Below are positions 15,513 to 23,920 of a stretch of DNA of 64,000 nt, in pieces (position 1 is the stretch's first letter; each line of letters begins with the position of its first letter). Both the position numbers and the translations under genes were made by a program. The notes under the pieces were generated by a model. It saw nothing but the letters and a program-made list of their open reading frames with translations. It searched no databases and was not told where the DNA came from. Source of the DNA: an uncultured Oscillospiraceae bacterium (GTDB lineage Bacteria > Bacillota > Clostridia > Oscillospirales > Oscillospiraceae); contig CAKUAS010000002.1 in the NCBI GenBank assembly GCA_934636655.1, positions 124,001-188,000 of the forward strand. The letters are read 5' to 3'.

Positions 15513-17015
15513 ATGAAAAACGTACTTGAATTTTTGGAAAATACAGCGCCGAAATACGGCGATAAAGCCGCGTTTTCCGATGGGGAGGAGAGTCTGAGCT
15601 TTTCCGCGCTTCTAAGCCTTTCCCGCTCCGGGGGCAGTGGGCTCATTGTGCGCGGGCTTAAAAATGAGCCCGTAGCGGTGTTCATGAAAAAAGCGCCGAA
15701 AACGATAGCCGCATTTTTCGCTGTTATCTATGCCGGGTGCTATTATGTTCCGCTGGATGCGTCGATGCCGCTGTACAGACTGCAAATGATCCTCGAGCGT
15801 CTTAGCCCGAGGGCGGTCATATGCGATGAAAGCTCCCGGGAGCTTGCCGAAAGACTCGCACCGAAGGGCAGTATAATAGAAGCTGAGGAGCTGTTTTCAG
15901 CGGAAGAAAACGCCGCGGCGCTCAGCGCCGTTCGCGCAAAGAGCATCGACACAGACCCCGCGTACATCGTCTTTACCTCCGGCAGTACCGGCATTCCAAA
16001 GGGTGTGACCGGCTGCCATAGGGCGCTTATAGATTACGCAAACGCCCTGTGCCCGGTCATCGGAGCGGATGAAGAAAGTATCTTTGCCATGCAGGTGCCG
16101 CTGTACGTCGATGCGTGCATGAAGGAGCTTTTGTCGGTCATAAAATGCGGCTCGACGGCTTACCTCATGCAGCAGAGCATGTTCATGATGCCGATAAAAG
16201 CGGTGGAGTTTTTAAATGAGCATAAGGTCAACACCCTGTGCTGGGTCGCATCGGCGTTGACGATAATATCCGGCCTCGGTGCGTTTGAGGATGTAAAGCC
16301 CCAGCATATGCGAACGGTCTGCTTCGGCAGCGAGGTATTCCCCGTAAAGCAATTGCAGCTCTGGCAGGAGGCCTGCCCCGGCGCAAGGTTTATTAACCTC
16401 TACGGCCCGACGGAGGCGACGGGTATGTCCTTTTACTTCGTCGTCGACCGCGAGTTTAAAGACGGCGAACCGATCCCGGTGGGAAAACCGTTTGACAACA
16501 CGGGATTTATGCTGCTGCGTGATGATGATACGGAGGCGCTCCCCGGCGAAACGGGCGAGATCTGCATCCGCGGCACGGCGCTCACGCACGGATATTTTGA
16601 CGATCCGGAGCGTACGGCGGCGGCGTTTACGCAAAACCCTCTCAATCCGCACTATCCCGAGCTCATTTATCGCACTGGCGATCTCGGAAGGCTCAACGAG
16701 CGCGGCGAATTGGTGTTCGTTTCGCGCAAGGACCATCAGATAAAGAACATGGGGCACCGTGTTGAACTCGGCGAGATTGAGGCCTGCGCAGACGGCTGCG
16801 AGGGTGTAGTGCGCTCATGCTGCCTGTTTAATAAGGAAAAGGGCAAAATATTCATGTTCTATATGGGCGCTGCCGACGAAAAGACGCTCGGTAAGTACCT
16901 CAGAGGAATGCTTCCGAGGTACATGCTGCCATCAAAGATAAAACGGCTCGACTCTCTGCCGCTTCTGGAAAACGGCAAGATAGACAGAAATTCATTGAAA
17001 CTAATGGAGATGTGA
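15513..17015 (+). CDS. DltA-like adenylating ligase (D-alanine--carrier protein ligase type)
   Basis: This AMP-forming enzyme of 500 residues activates a carboxylic acid, D-alanine in true DltA, and loads it onto a carrier protein. The core motifs are intact: P-loop-like YIVFTSGSTGIPKGV at 151-165, LYGPTEATG near 292, YRTGDLGR, and the catalytic C-terminal lysine in LENGKIDRNSLK. Its length fits DltA (about 500) and lacks condensation or thiolation domains. A carrier-protein gene follows after 2 bp and an MBOAT gene after that, the same enzyme set as dlt, but in the order A-C-B-D. The substrate is inferred; an amino acid other than D-alanine or an acyl group is possible. Confidence 0.88.
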   Translation: MKNVLEFLENTAPKYGDKAAFSDGEESLSFSALLSLSRSGGSGLIVRGLKNEPVAVFMKKAPKTIAAFFAVIYAGCYYVPLDASMPLYRLQMILERLSPRAVICDESSRELAERLAPKGSIIEAEELFSAEENAAALSAVRAKSIDTDPAYIVFTSGSTGIPKGVTGCHRALIDYANALCPVIGADEESIFAMQVPLYVDACMKELLSVIKCGSTAYLMQQSMFMMPIKAVEFLNEHKVNTLCWVASALTIISGLGAFEDVKPQHMRTVCFGSEVFPVKQLQLWQEACPGARFINLYGPTEATGMSFYFVVDREFKDGEPIPVGKPFDNTGFMLLRDDDTEALPGETGEICIRGTALTHGYFDDPERTAAAFTQNPLNPHYPELIYRTGDLGRLNERGELVFVSRKDHQIKNMGHRVELGEIEACADGCEGVVRSCCLFNKEKGKIFMFYMGAADEKTLGKYLRGMLPRYMLPSKIKRLDSLPLLENGKIDRNSLKLMEM

Positions 17016-17017
17016 CT

Positions 17018-17245
17018 ATGGACGAAATACTTGAAATACTCAATGGCCTCGGCTTGGACGCGGACTTTGAAAACTGCACCGCGCTCGTTGACGACGGCAT
17101 ACTTGAAAGCCTCGATATCGTCACCATCATCGCGGAGCTTTCCGACGCTTTTGATATCACCATCCCGGCGCGGGATATCGTGCCCGAGAACTTTAACTCC
17201 GCCGAAGCCATGCTGAACATGGTAAACCGTTTGCTTGACGAATAA
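17018..17245 (+). CDS. DltC-like acyl/aminoacyl carrier protein
   Basis: A 75-residue acidic helical-bundle protein. The phosphopantetheine attachment site is Ser31 in DDGILESLDIV; canonical carriers have DSL or ESL around the serine, and this variant keeps SLD. It would carry the group activated by the upstream ligase as a thioester and deliver it to the MBOAT protein. The ATG at 17018 is preferred, just past the ligase stop; a GTG at 17012 overlaps that gene. Length and position match DltC. Confidence 0.88.
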   Translation: MDEILEILNGLGLDADFENCTALVDDGILESLDIVTIIAELSDAFDITIPARDIVPENFNSAEAMLNMVNRLLDE

Positions 17246-17248
17246 GCC

Positions 17249-18832
17249 GTGCTGTTTACGTCCTATGGCTTCATAGCCTTTCTTGCGGTACTTTTTGTAC
17301 TGTACTATGTGATACCCAAGCGCTTTCAGTGGCTGCTGCTTCTTGCCGCCGATGTGGTGTTCTATGCCTGCGCGGGCTGGAAGGGGTTGTGCTTCATGGC
17401 GGCGACGGTTGTTGTCTCGTGGGCTGCCACGAATCTCATGGGTGCGTCGCTCTCTGCGCAGAAAGCATACTTGTCATCTGAAGCGGGCAAGGCGCTTGAG
17501 CGGCCCGAGCGCAAGGCATACAAAAAGCAGTGCGAAAAGCGCCGCAAGCTGATATTTGTGCTCGCACTGATTGCCGACCTCGGCATACTTGCCGCGCTCA
17601 AGTACACAAACTTTCTCATAAATAACGTAAACGCGCTGTTTTCTGCCGATATCGCGGCGGTCGACTGGGTGCTTCCCCTCGGCATATCGTTTTACACCTT
17701 CCAGACCGTGAGCTACGTCATCGACGTATATTGGGAAAAGGTCGAACCGGAGAAGAACATACTGCGTGTTGCGCTGTTTACATCGTTCTTCCCGCTGCTC
17801 ATCCAGGGGCCGATTTCGCGTTTTGGAGATCTGAAAGAAACTCTCTACGCTGAGCATAAGGCCGATTTTAAGCAGATATCCTTCGGACTTCAGCGCATCT
17901 TGTGGGGTTATTTTAAAAAGCTCGTCATTGCTGACAGACTGCTTGTTGCGGTCACAGCGCTGTGCGGCGACCCAGAGGCGTATACGGGTGCATATGTTTT
18001 CATCGGTGCTGTTTTGTATGCGGCAGAGCTCTACGCCGACTTCACCGGCGGCATAGACATAACCATCGGTATTGCGCAGGTCTTAGGTATAAACGTAAAG
18101 GAAAACTTCATCCGTCCGTACTTTTCGCGAAATATTGCCGAGTATTGGCGGCGCTGGCACATCTCGATGGGCACATGGTTCAAGGATTATATCTTTTATC
18201 CGCTGTCCGTTGCTCCATGGCTGTTAAAGCTCTCAAAATCCGCGCGCAAGAAAATATCCGACGGCTTCGGCAGAAAGCTGTCGGTGTATATTTCGACGAT
18301 AGTCACATGGTTCCTCACCGGCCTGTGGCACGGAGCTGCATGGAACTTCGTCGTTTGGGGACTCCTTAACGCGTTCTTTATCCTGCTTGCGGAGGAATTC
18401 AAGCCCGTGTCCCAGCGTTTTCGTGCAGGGCACGAAAAGCTCGTCTCCGGCTTTGGCTACAGGGTGTTTGAAACGCTCAGGACATTCCTGCTCATGTGCT
18501 CGCTGCGCGTTCTCGATTGCTACCGCGATGTCGCGGTGTCATTCCGTGCTCTGGGCACGGTGTTCACCGAGCTTAACTGGGGAGAAGCGTTTTCCGGAAC
18601 GCTTCTGCAGCTCGGGCTGACAGGCGCTGACTACATTGTCGCGTTTTGCGGCGTTATCGTCATGTTTGCCGTCTCCTGCGTGCAGGAAAAGCGCGGCAGC
18701 GTGCGCGAGGTACTGTGGGAAAAGCCCGTTTTGAGCTATGCAGTGTTCTTTGTCCTTGCCGTAGCAGTGCTAACGTTAGGTGCATACGGCGTGGGCTACG
18801 ATGCGACGCAGTTTATCTATAATCAGTTCTGA
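17249..18832 (+). CDS. MBOAT-family O-acyltransferase, DltB-like
   Basis: A polytopic membrane protein of 527 residues that transfers an acyl or aminoacyl group from the carrier thioester across the membrane to an extracytoplasmic acceptor. MBOAT hallmarks are present: FSRNIAEYWRRWHISMGTWF and the catalytic-histidine region LTGLWHGAAWNFVVWG, plus ADFTGGIDITIGIAQVLGI. Translation starts at a GTG at 17249, 3 bp after the carrier gene. It is longer than typical DltB (about 400), closer to AlgI/PatA-type proteins, so the acceptor could be a polysaccharide or peptidoglycan rather than teichoic acid. Confidence 0.88.
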   Translation: MLFTSYGFIAFLAVLFVLYYVIPKRFQWLLLLAADVVFYACAGWKGLCFMAATVVVSWAATNLMGASLSAQKAYLSSEAGKALERPERKAYKKQCEKRRKLIFVLALIADLGILAALKYTNFLINNVNALFSADIAAVDWVLPLGISFYTFQTVSYVIDVYWEKVEPEKNILRVALFTSFFPLLIQGPISRFGDLKETLYAEHKADFKQISFGLQRILWGYFKKLVIADRLLVAVTALCGDPEAYTGAYVFIGAVLYAAELYADFTGGIDITIGIAQVLGINVKENFIRPYFSRNIAEYWRRWHISMGTWFKDYIFYPLSVAPWLLKLSKSARKKISDGFGRKLSVYISTIVTWFLTGLWHGAAWNFVVWGLLNAFFILLAEEFKPVSQRFRAGHEKLVSGFGYRVFETLRTFLLMCSLRVLDCYRDVAVSFRALGTVFTELNWGEAFSGTLLQLGLTGADYIVAFCGVIVMFAVSCVQEKRGSVREVLWEKPVLSYAVFFVLAVAVLTLGAYGVGYDATQFIYNQF

Positions 18833-18840
18833 GGCGAAAA

Positions 18841-19929
18841 ATGAGCGAAAAAAGCAATAAAAAATTGCATATTATCTGTCTTGCTGTTTTTATCGTGCTG
18901 CTTTGCGCGTCGATCTGGCTGCTCGGCAGGGTGTGTCAGCCGAAATATATGTCCGGTGTTTTAGAGGGCGCGATGACGCAGGAGTATTACGACGAGAAGA
19001 ATTCGCATGATGTCATATTCGTCGGCGACTGCGAGGTTTATGAAAACTTCTCACCCGTCACCATGTGGGAAACCAATGGCATAACGAGCTATATTCGCGG
19101 ATCGGCTCAGCAGCTTATCTGGCAGTCGTACTATCTGCTCGAAGAGGTCTTCGAGCGTGAAAGCCCGAAGATCGTTGTGTACAACGTCCAATCGATGAAG
19201 TACGATGCGCCGCAAAGCGAGGCGTACAATCGTATGACGATCGACGGTATGCCCCTATCGCAGCATAAGATAGACGCAATAAAGGCCTCTATGACCGAGG
19301 ATGAGGACATGATAAGCTATCTTATCCCATTTCTGCGCTATCACTCACGCTGGTCGGAGCTGACAAGTGAGGATTTTGAGTACGCCTTCCGCCGTGACCC
19401 CGTGACGATAGCGGGATACCTCATGCGCGCGGATGTCGAGCCCATGACAAAGCTGCCGACGGCGCCGGTTTTGGACGACTACACTATCGGCGACACATGC
19501 TGGGAATACCTTGACAAAATGCAGAAGCTGTGCGATGCTAACGGGGCAACGCTCGTGCTCATAAAATCGCCGAGTCTCTGGCCGCATTGGTACGACGAGT
19601 GGGACGAGCAGATAAGCGCTTACGCCGCCGAGCACGGCCTTGATTATATAAATCTGCTGAACGTTTCCGATGAGATCGGCATAGATATGCAGACCGATAC
19701 CTATGATGCCGGACTGCACTTGAATATCTACGGAGCCGAAAAGCTCTCGCGCTACTTTGCGCAGATCCTTGCGGAAAACTACGCTGTGCCCGACAGACGG
19801 GGCGACGAAACGATCGCTTCCGACTGGGAGGCCAAATGCGAGGCATATTACGAGCTTCTCGCCGCGCAGAAGGCTGAGCTCGATGAATACGGCTATCTTA
19901 AAAGCTGGACACTGGGGGACGAAAAATGA
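18841..19929 (+). CDS. SGNH-hydrolase-like, DltD/AlgJ-type protein with GDC nucleophile motif
   Basis: The 362-residue protein has an N-terminal signal-anchor (about 9-29) and an extracytoplasmic SGNH-like domain. Block I reads FVGDCEVYENFSP (Cys64), where most SGNH enzymes have Ser in GDS; the C-terminal block YDAGLHLNIYG supplies a D-x-x-H-like dyad. It follows the MBOAT gene by 8 bp, the position of DltD or AlgX/AlgJ partners that finish O-acylation outside the membrane. A cysteine nucleophile would allow a thioester intermediate. The function is inferred from fold and neighbours. Confidence 0.78.
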   Translation: MSEKSNKKLHIICLAVFIVLLCASIWLLGRVCQPKYMSGVLEGAMTQEYYDEKNSHDVIFVGDCEVYENFSPVTMWETNGITSYIRGSAQQLIWQSYYLLEEVFERESPKIVVYNVQSMKYDAPQSEAYNRMTIDGMPLSQHKIDAIKASMTEDEDMISYLIPFLRYHSRWSELTSEDFEYAFRRDPVTIAGYLMRADVEPMTKLPTAPVLDDYTIGDTCWEYLDKMQKLCDANGATLVLIKSPSLWPHWYDEWDEQISAYAAEHGLDYINLLNVSDEIGIDMQTDTYDAGLHLNIYGAEKLSRYFAQILAENYAVPDRRGDETIASDWEAKCEAYYELLAAQKAELDEYGYLKSWTLGDEK

Positions 19930-20453
19930 AAAGAATAACTGCTATCATCCTTGCCGTCATGTGCGTTTTCGCGCTCTGCGCCTGCGGAGCTGACGGCGGC
20001 GAAACGAAAACCGATACAAAGACCGAATACAAGGCCGATTACGGCGAACTGTACTATGCCTCGGGGGATGTTAAATTCGGCATCCTTGACCCGGCAGACG
20101 AGGTGCTTTCAGCTCTCGGCGAGCCTGTCAGCACCTTCGAGTCGAACAGCTGCGCGTATCAGGGTAAGGATAAGTTCTATTATTACGACGGTTTTGAGGT
20201 CCTGGTAAACGATGTTGACGGAACAGAGCGCGTCACCGGCATCACCCTTGCCGACGACACTGTTTCAAATCCGCAGGGCGTGAAGATCGGCATGAAGATC
20301 GACGAGGCGCTTGAGCTCATGACCAGCGTTGAGTACACGCAGTCGGGCGATACATATAAGTTCACCGTCGGCTCGGCCCTGTTCAGAATCCAGGTCGGCG
20401 ACGACGGCACAGTTAAGGCTGCCGAATACTCTGTCGCCGCAAACGATAATTGA
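19926..20453 (+). CDS. Small lipoprotein of the dlt-like operon
   Basis: A 175-residue protein with a lipoprotein signal peptide and lipobox LCAC (residues about 16-20), so it is anchored outside the membrane. The mature part holds a beta-rich domain with FGILDPADEVLSALGEPVST and MKIDEALELM, loosely like the SmpA/BamE-type fold, without a confident family. It overlaps the SGNH gene by 4 bp (ATGA), indicating translational coupling and a shared role in surface modification. A specific function cannot be stated. Confidence 0.75.
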   Translation: MKRITAIILAVMCVFALCACGADGGETKTDTKTEYKADYGELYYASGDVKFGILDPADEVLSALGEPVSTFESNSCAYQGKDKFYYYDGFEVLVNDVDGTERVTGITLADDTVSNPQGVKIGMKIDEALELMTSVEYTQSGDTYKFTVGSALFRIQVGDDGTVKAAEYSVAANDN

Positions 20454-20461
20454 GGTGTGCC

Positions 20462-21436
20462 ATGACCGAATACAAGAAGATGAAAACGGAAGATGTCTTT
20501 GCCGACATAGAAAAAATAATGGGCTCGGAGCTCCCGGACGACGAAAAAAGCATGGTTCTGCGCAAAAAGGGAGCTGCTGCTTATGAGAACGAGGACGATC
20601 CTGCCGCGGCCGCGTATTACGACGAGGCCATAGCTCTTGGCCTTATCGAGACCGAGATGCTGCCGGAGGTGCTTTTTCGCTGCGGCGTGAGCTTTGCAAA
20701 GCTCGACGAGAAAAAGTCGTTTGACTTTTTAAAGCGCGCTGCTGAGCTCGGCCACGTCAAGGCGATGCTGAACCTCGCCGTGTGCTATCAGAAGGGCACG
20801 GGCGTGTCCAAGAACGAAAAGGAGTGCTACAAATGGGCGCTCGCGGCGGCGGATGCCGGCGATATCGAGGCAATGTATATCTGCGCGCTGTGTTCCGAGC
20901 AGGGTTTCGGCACTAAGAAAAATCCGGAGGAGGCCTTCGCCCGCTTTAAGTGCGCTGCCGAGGCCGGAATTGTCGACGCGATGTACAAAACCGCGCTCAA
21001 TCACGACCGTGGAGAGGGCACATTCCCGAACCCGCAGGCGGCGTTTGAGTGGTTCAAAAACGCGGCCGAGATGGGTCATCCCGACGCTCAGCACGATCTT
21101 GCCGTGTGCTACGCAAACGGAGAGGGCACGATGGCCGACCCCGCGGAGGCCTTCCGCTGGATGAAGGTCGCGGCCGAAAACGGCAATGTCGACGCCATGC
21201 GTCTTGCCGGCGGCTGCTATTATAACGGCTTCGGCGTCAAGGAAAATCCGAAAAAGGCCTTTGAAATGTTCAAAAAAGCCGCCGAACACGGCGACGTTGA
21301 CTGCATGCGCATGACCGGCGACTGCTATGCTCTCGGCTCGGGCGTTAAGCAGAATAAGGACGAGGCCATGCGCTGGTATCGCATAGCCGCCGAGCACGGC
21401 GACATGGATTCGCGCGAAATGATGGAAGAGTATTAA
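20462..21436 (+). CDS. Sel1-like (TPR-type) repeat protein
   Basis: The 324-residue protein has no signal peptide and consists of about seven Sel1-like repeats of 36 residues from residue 90 onward, each with the pattern A-x-x-x-L-G-x-x-Y-x-x-G-x-G (for example LAVCYQKGTGVSKNEKE and LAVCYANGEGTMADPAEA). Such solenoids mediate protein-protein contacts. The ATG at 20462 follows GAGGTG; an upstream in-frame start at 20450 overlaps the lipoprotein. It is the last gene of the dlt-like operon, 8 bp after the lipoprotein, and is closed by a terminator, so it may act as a cytoplasmic adaptor. Confidence 0.88.
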   Translation: MTEYKKMKTEDVFADIEKIMGSELPDDEKSMVLRKKGAAAYENEDDPAAAAYYDEAIALGLIETEMLPEVLFRCGVSFAKLDEKKSFDFLKRAAELGHVKAMLNLAVCYQKGTGVSKNEKECYKWALAAADAGDIEAMYICALCSEQGFGTKKNPEEAFARFKCAAEAGIVDAMYKTALNHDRGEGTFPNPQAAFEWFKNAAEMGHPDAQHDLAVCYANGEGTMADPAEAFRWMKVAAENGNVDAMRLAGGCYYNGFGVKENPKKAFEMFKKAAEHGDVDCMRMTGDCYALGSGVKQNKDEAMRWYRIAAEHGDMDSREMMEEY

Positions 21437-21467
21437 AAACACGGCAGACTCTTGTCTGCCGTGTTTT
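21436..21467. terminator. Bidirectional terminator after the dlt-like operon
   Basis: Stem AAAACACGGCAGAC / GTCTGCCGTGTTTT, 14 bp, with loop TCTT. It starts at the last base of the Sel1 stop codon and ends at the stop codon of the converging small membrane-protein gene. Confidence 0.88.
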
Positions 21468-21676
21468 CATTTTGGTGTATGTAAAATTATATCGAGATCG
21501 GGTATGACCGATGCGCCCATGTCCGGCCACGGCGATGTTACGGCGCTCGCAAGCCCTATCATTACAAAGGCGATGACCGCGAGCAGCGCAATGACGATGA
21601 CCGCGATGATAAAGCCAGTGCGGATATTCGCCTTCGCGCGGCGGATCTCCTCATCTTCTTCACGTTTATTCTTCAC
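21467..21676 (-). CDS. Small single-pass membrane protein
   Basis: A 69-residue protein with a charged N-terminus (MKNKREEDEEIRRAKANIRT), one strong transmembrane helix (IIAVIVIALLAVIAFVMIG) and a short tail. No family is recognised. A GTG at 21676 is chosen because GGAGG lies 7 bases upstream; a TTG two codons earlier would leave only one base between site and start. It is divergent from the TetR regulator, 150 bp away. Confidence 0.65.
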   Translation of the reverse strand: MKNKREEDEEIRRAKANIRTGFIIAVIVIALLAVIAFVMIGLASAVTSPWPDMGASVIPDLDIILHTPK

Positions 21677-21748
21677 ACTCAAACCTCCGATGTTGATGTT
21701 TCCATTCTACATCGGAGAATTTTTTTGTCAACAAACTGACTGTTAACA

Positions 21749-21777
21749 TTGACAAAGCGCGGGTGAGTGCTTATAAT
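21749..21777 (+). promoter_or_regulatory. Consensus promoter of the TetR-ABC operon
   Basis: TTGACA at 21749-21754 and TATAAT at 21772-21777 with the optimal 17-bp spacer. Confidence 0.85.
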
Positions 21778-21786
21778 AAGAACAAA

Positions 21787-21812
21787 TGTTGCGCAACTGC
21801 TGTTGCGCAACA
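21787..21812. promoter_or_regulatory. Duplicated palindrome, candidate TetR operator
   Basis: Two copies of the 8-bp palindrome TTGCGCAA (21789-21796 and 21803-21810), 14 bp apart, form a near-palindromic 26-bp block at the predicted transcription start. Binding there would block initiation, as expected for autorepression. Confidence 0.7.
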
Positions 21813-21829
21813 AAAAAGGAGTGATCATA

Positions 21830-22399
21830 ATGCCACCGAAAGTGAGATTTTCACGCGAGGAGATCATTGCCGCTGCGCTGGATATAGTGCGCGAGGGCGG
21901 GATGACGGCGCTCACGGCGCGCAGCCTGGCAGCGCGTCTGGGCTCGTCGGCAAAGCCGGTGTTCGGCCTTTTTGAAAACATGCAGGAGGTGCAGACGGAA
22001 GTTATGCTTGCCGCCAACACCGAGTATCAGAGCTTTTTGCGAACAGAGATGATGCGTGGCATATATAAACCCTATAAGGCCAGCGGCATGGCGTACATAG
22101 CCTTTGCGCGCAAGGAAAAAGAGCTGTTCAGGCTCCTGTTTATGCGTGACAGAACAGCCGAGCGCATCGAGACCGAGGATGCCAGCCTTAACGATATCAT
22201 AGAGATAATTTCCCGCAATACTGGGCTGAGCGAGGAGGACGCGCGACTTTTCCACCTCGAGATGTGGATATTCGTCCACGGCATTGCGACCATGATTGTG
22301 ACCAACTATCTTGATTGGGAAGAGGAGCACGTAAGCCGTGCGCTGACCGATGCATATGAGGGACTGAAAACGCGCTGGTGCGGGGAGGAAAAAGAATGA
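21830..22399 (+). CDS. TetR-family regulator of the ABC exporter
   Basis: TetR proteins are dimeric repressors released by a ligand. The 189 residues have the N-terminal helix-turn-helix (FSREEIIAAALDIVREGGMT, TARSLAARLGSSAKPVF) and a helical ligand domain containing the FHLEMWIFVHGIATMIVTNY segment typical of the YbjK/TetR_C group. The ATG at 21830 follows AAAAAGGAG; an upstream frame lies inside the operator. It overlaps the ABC ATPase gene by 4 bp and probably represses the operon through the TTGCGCAA boxes. The inducer is unknown. Confidence 0.92.
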   Translation: MPPKVRFSREEIIAAALDIVREGGMTALTARSLAARLGSSAKPVFGLFENMQEVQTEVMLAANTEYQSFLRTEMMRGIYKPYKASGMAYIAFARKEKELFRLLFMRDRTAERIETEDASLNDIIEIISRNTGLSEEDARLFHLEMWIFVHGIATMIVTNYLDWEEEHVSRALTDAYEGLKTRWCGEEKE

Positions 22400-23124
22400 A
22401 TGCAATAGAGATAAAGAGACTTACGAAGAAATACAAGGATGTTACCGCCGTTGACGGACTGGAGCTCAGCGTTCGGCAGGGCGAGCTGTTCGCGCTTTTG
22501 GGCGTCAACGGCGCGGGCAAGACCACGACGATAAAAATGCTCTCGTGTCTGACCGCGCCCACATCGGGCGAGGCGTACCTCGGCGGGAAAAGCATCGTTT
22601 CGCAGCCGAACGAGGTAAAGCGCATAATCGGTGTGTCGCCGCAGGAGACGGCGGTCGCGCCGAATCTGACGGTGAAGGAAAACCTTGAGCTCATGTGCGG
22701 CGTGCACGGAATATCAAAGGAGAAAACGCGCGAAAGGGTAAATGCGTTGTGCGAGGAGTTCGAGCTTCATGAAGTCATGTCTCGCAGGGCCGGGAAGCTA
22801 TCAGGCGGCTGGCAGCGCAGGCTCAGCATAGCCATGGCGCTCACGGGCGAGCCGGAGATACTGTTTCTTGACGAGCCGACGCTGGGGCTCGACGTTATTG
22901 CGCGCAGTGAGCTGTGGGACACCGTGCGCTCACTCAAGGGCAGAAAGACCATAATACTCACAACGCACTATATGGAGGAGGCCGAGGAGCTGTCCGACCG
23001 CATAGGCATCATGCGCGGAGGAAGGCTTCTGGCCCTCGGCACATCGGAGGAGCTCAAGGCGCTGGCTGGAAAAGAAAAATTCGAGGATGCGTTCGTCGCT
23101 ATAGTAAAGGGGGAGAGAAAATGA
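22396..23124 (+). CDS. ABC transporter ATP-binding protein (exporter type)
   Basis: The 242-residue ATPase energises an ABC-2 exporter. Walker A is GVNGAGKTTT, the signature is LSGGWQRRLS (W in place of the usual Q), Walker B is ILFLDEPT, and the H-loop is LTTHYMEEAEEL. It resembles the DrrA/NatA group exporting drugs, peptides or ions. It overlaps tetR by 4 bp and the permease gene by 4 bp (both ATGA), so the three proteins are translated as one unit. Confidence 0.92.
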   Translation: MNAIEIKRLTKKYKDVTAVDGLELSVRQGELFALLGVNGAGKTTTIKMLSCLTAPTSGEAYLGGKSIVSQPNEVKRIIGVSPQETAVAPNLTVKENLELMCGVHGISKEKTRERVNALCEEFELHEVMSRRAGKLSGGWQRRLSIAMALTGEPEILFLDEPTLGLDVIARSELWDTVRSLKGRKTIILTTHYMEEAEELSDRIGIMRGGRLLALGTSEELKALAGKEKFEDAFVAIVKGERK

Positions 23125-23852
23125 AGATGCTGACCTTTTCCTCGCGCACGGCAAAGGAGATACTGCGCGACCCTGTGAACCTCGGCTTCGGATTGGGTTT
23201 TCCCGTCGTGCTGATCTTGCTGCTGTCGGCAATTCAGGCAAACGTGCCCGTCTCGCTGTTCGAGATAGAAAAGCTCGCGCCGGGCATGACGATATTCGGC
23301 CTGTCGTTCATGACGCTTTTCTCCGCGACGCTCATCGCAAAGGACCGCGAAAGCGCACTTTTGCAGCGGCTTTACACGACGCCGCTGACCGCCGCTGATT
23401 TCATCTTCGGCTATACGCTGCCGATACTGCCCATTGCGCTGGCTCAGGCCGTCGTGTGCTTCATAACGGCGTTTATCCTCGGCATGGAGATAACGGTAAA
23501 CGCTCTGTGGGCGGTGCTCATGATAATCCCGGCCGCGGTGTTTTTCATCGCGCTCGGCCTTTTGTGCGGAAGCGTATTCAACGTAAAGCAGGTCGGCGGC
23601 ATGTGCGGCGCACTGCTGACAAACCTCACGGCCTGGCTCTCGGGCATATGGTTCGACCTCGACCTCGTGGGCGGTGCGTTTAAGAAGATCGCCGAGCTTC
23701 TGCCGTTCTGCCACGCCGTTAAGGTTGAGCAGGCGGTCTGCGCTGGCAGCTTCGGTGATATCTGGCCCGATCTTGCATGGGTCATTGCTTACGCCGCTGT
23801 CGCTGTGATATTTTCGGTAGCGCTGTTTCTGCGGCAGATGAAAAGACAATAG
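23121..23852 (+). CDS. ABC-2 type exporter permease
   Basis: A 243-residue integral membrane protein with six hydrophobic segments and the ABC-2 pattern of an amphipathic N-terminus, a long first loop and the LYTTPLTAADFIFGYTLPIL motif. It pairs with the preceding ATPase. The ATG at 23121 overlaps the ATPase stop codon; the open frame extends far upstream only inside the ATPase gene. Substrate unknown; the TetR regulator suggests efflux of a toxic compound. Confidence 0.88.
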   Translation: MKMLTFSSRTAKEILRDPVNLGFGLGFPVVLILLLSAIQANVPVSLFEIEKLAPGMTIFGLSFMTLFSATLIAKDRESALLQRLYTTPLTAADFIFGYTLPILPIALAQAVVCFITAFILGMEITVNALWAVLMIIPAAVFFIALGLLCGSVFNVKQVGGMCGALLTNLTAWLSGIWFDLDLVGGAFKKIAELLPFCHAVKVEQAVCAGSFGDIWPDLAWVIAYAAVAVIFSVALFLRQMKRQ

Positions 23853-23920
23853 ATTTTAAAAACAGTCTCATTGCACGGAAAAGATTTTTGATGTATCATG
23901 CCTGCAAAGGAGTGAGACAT

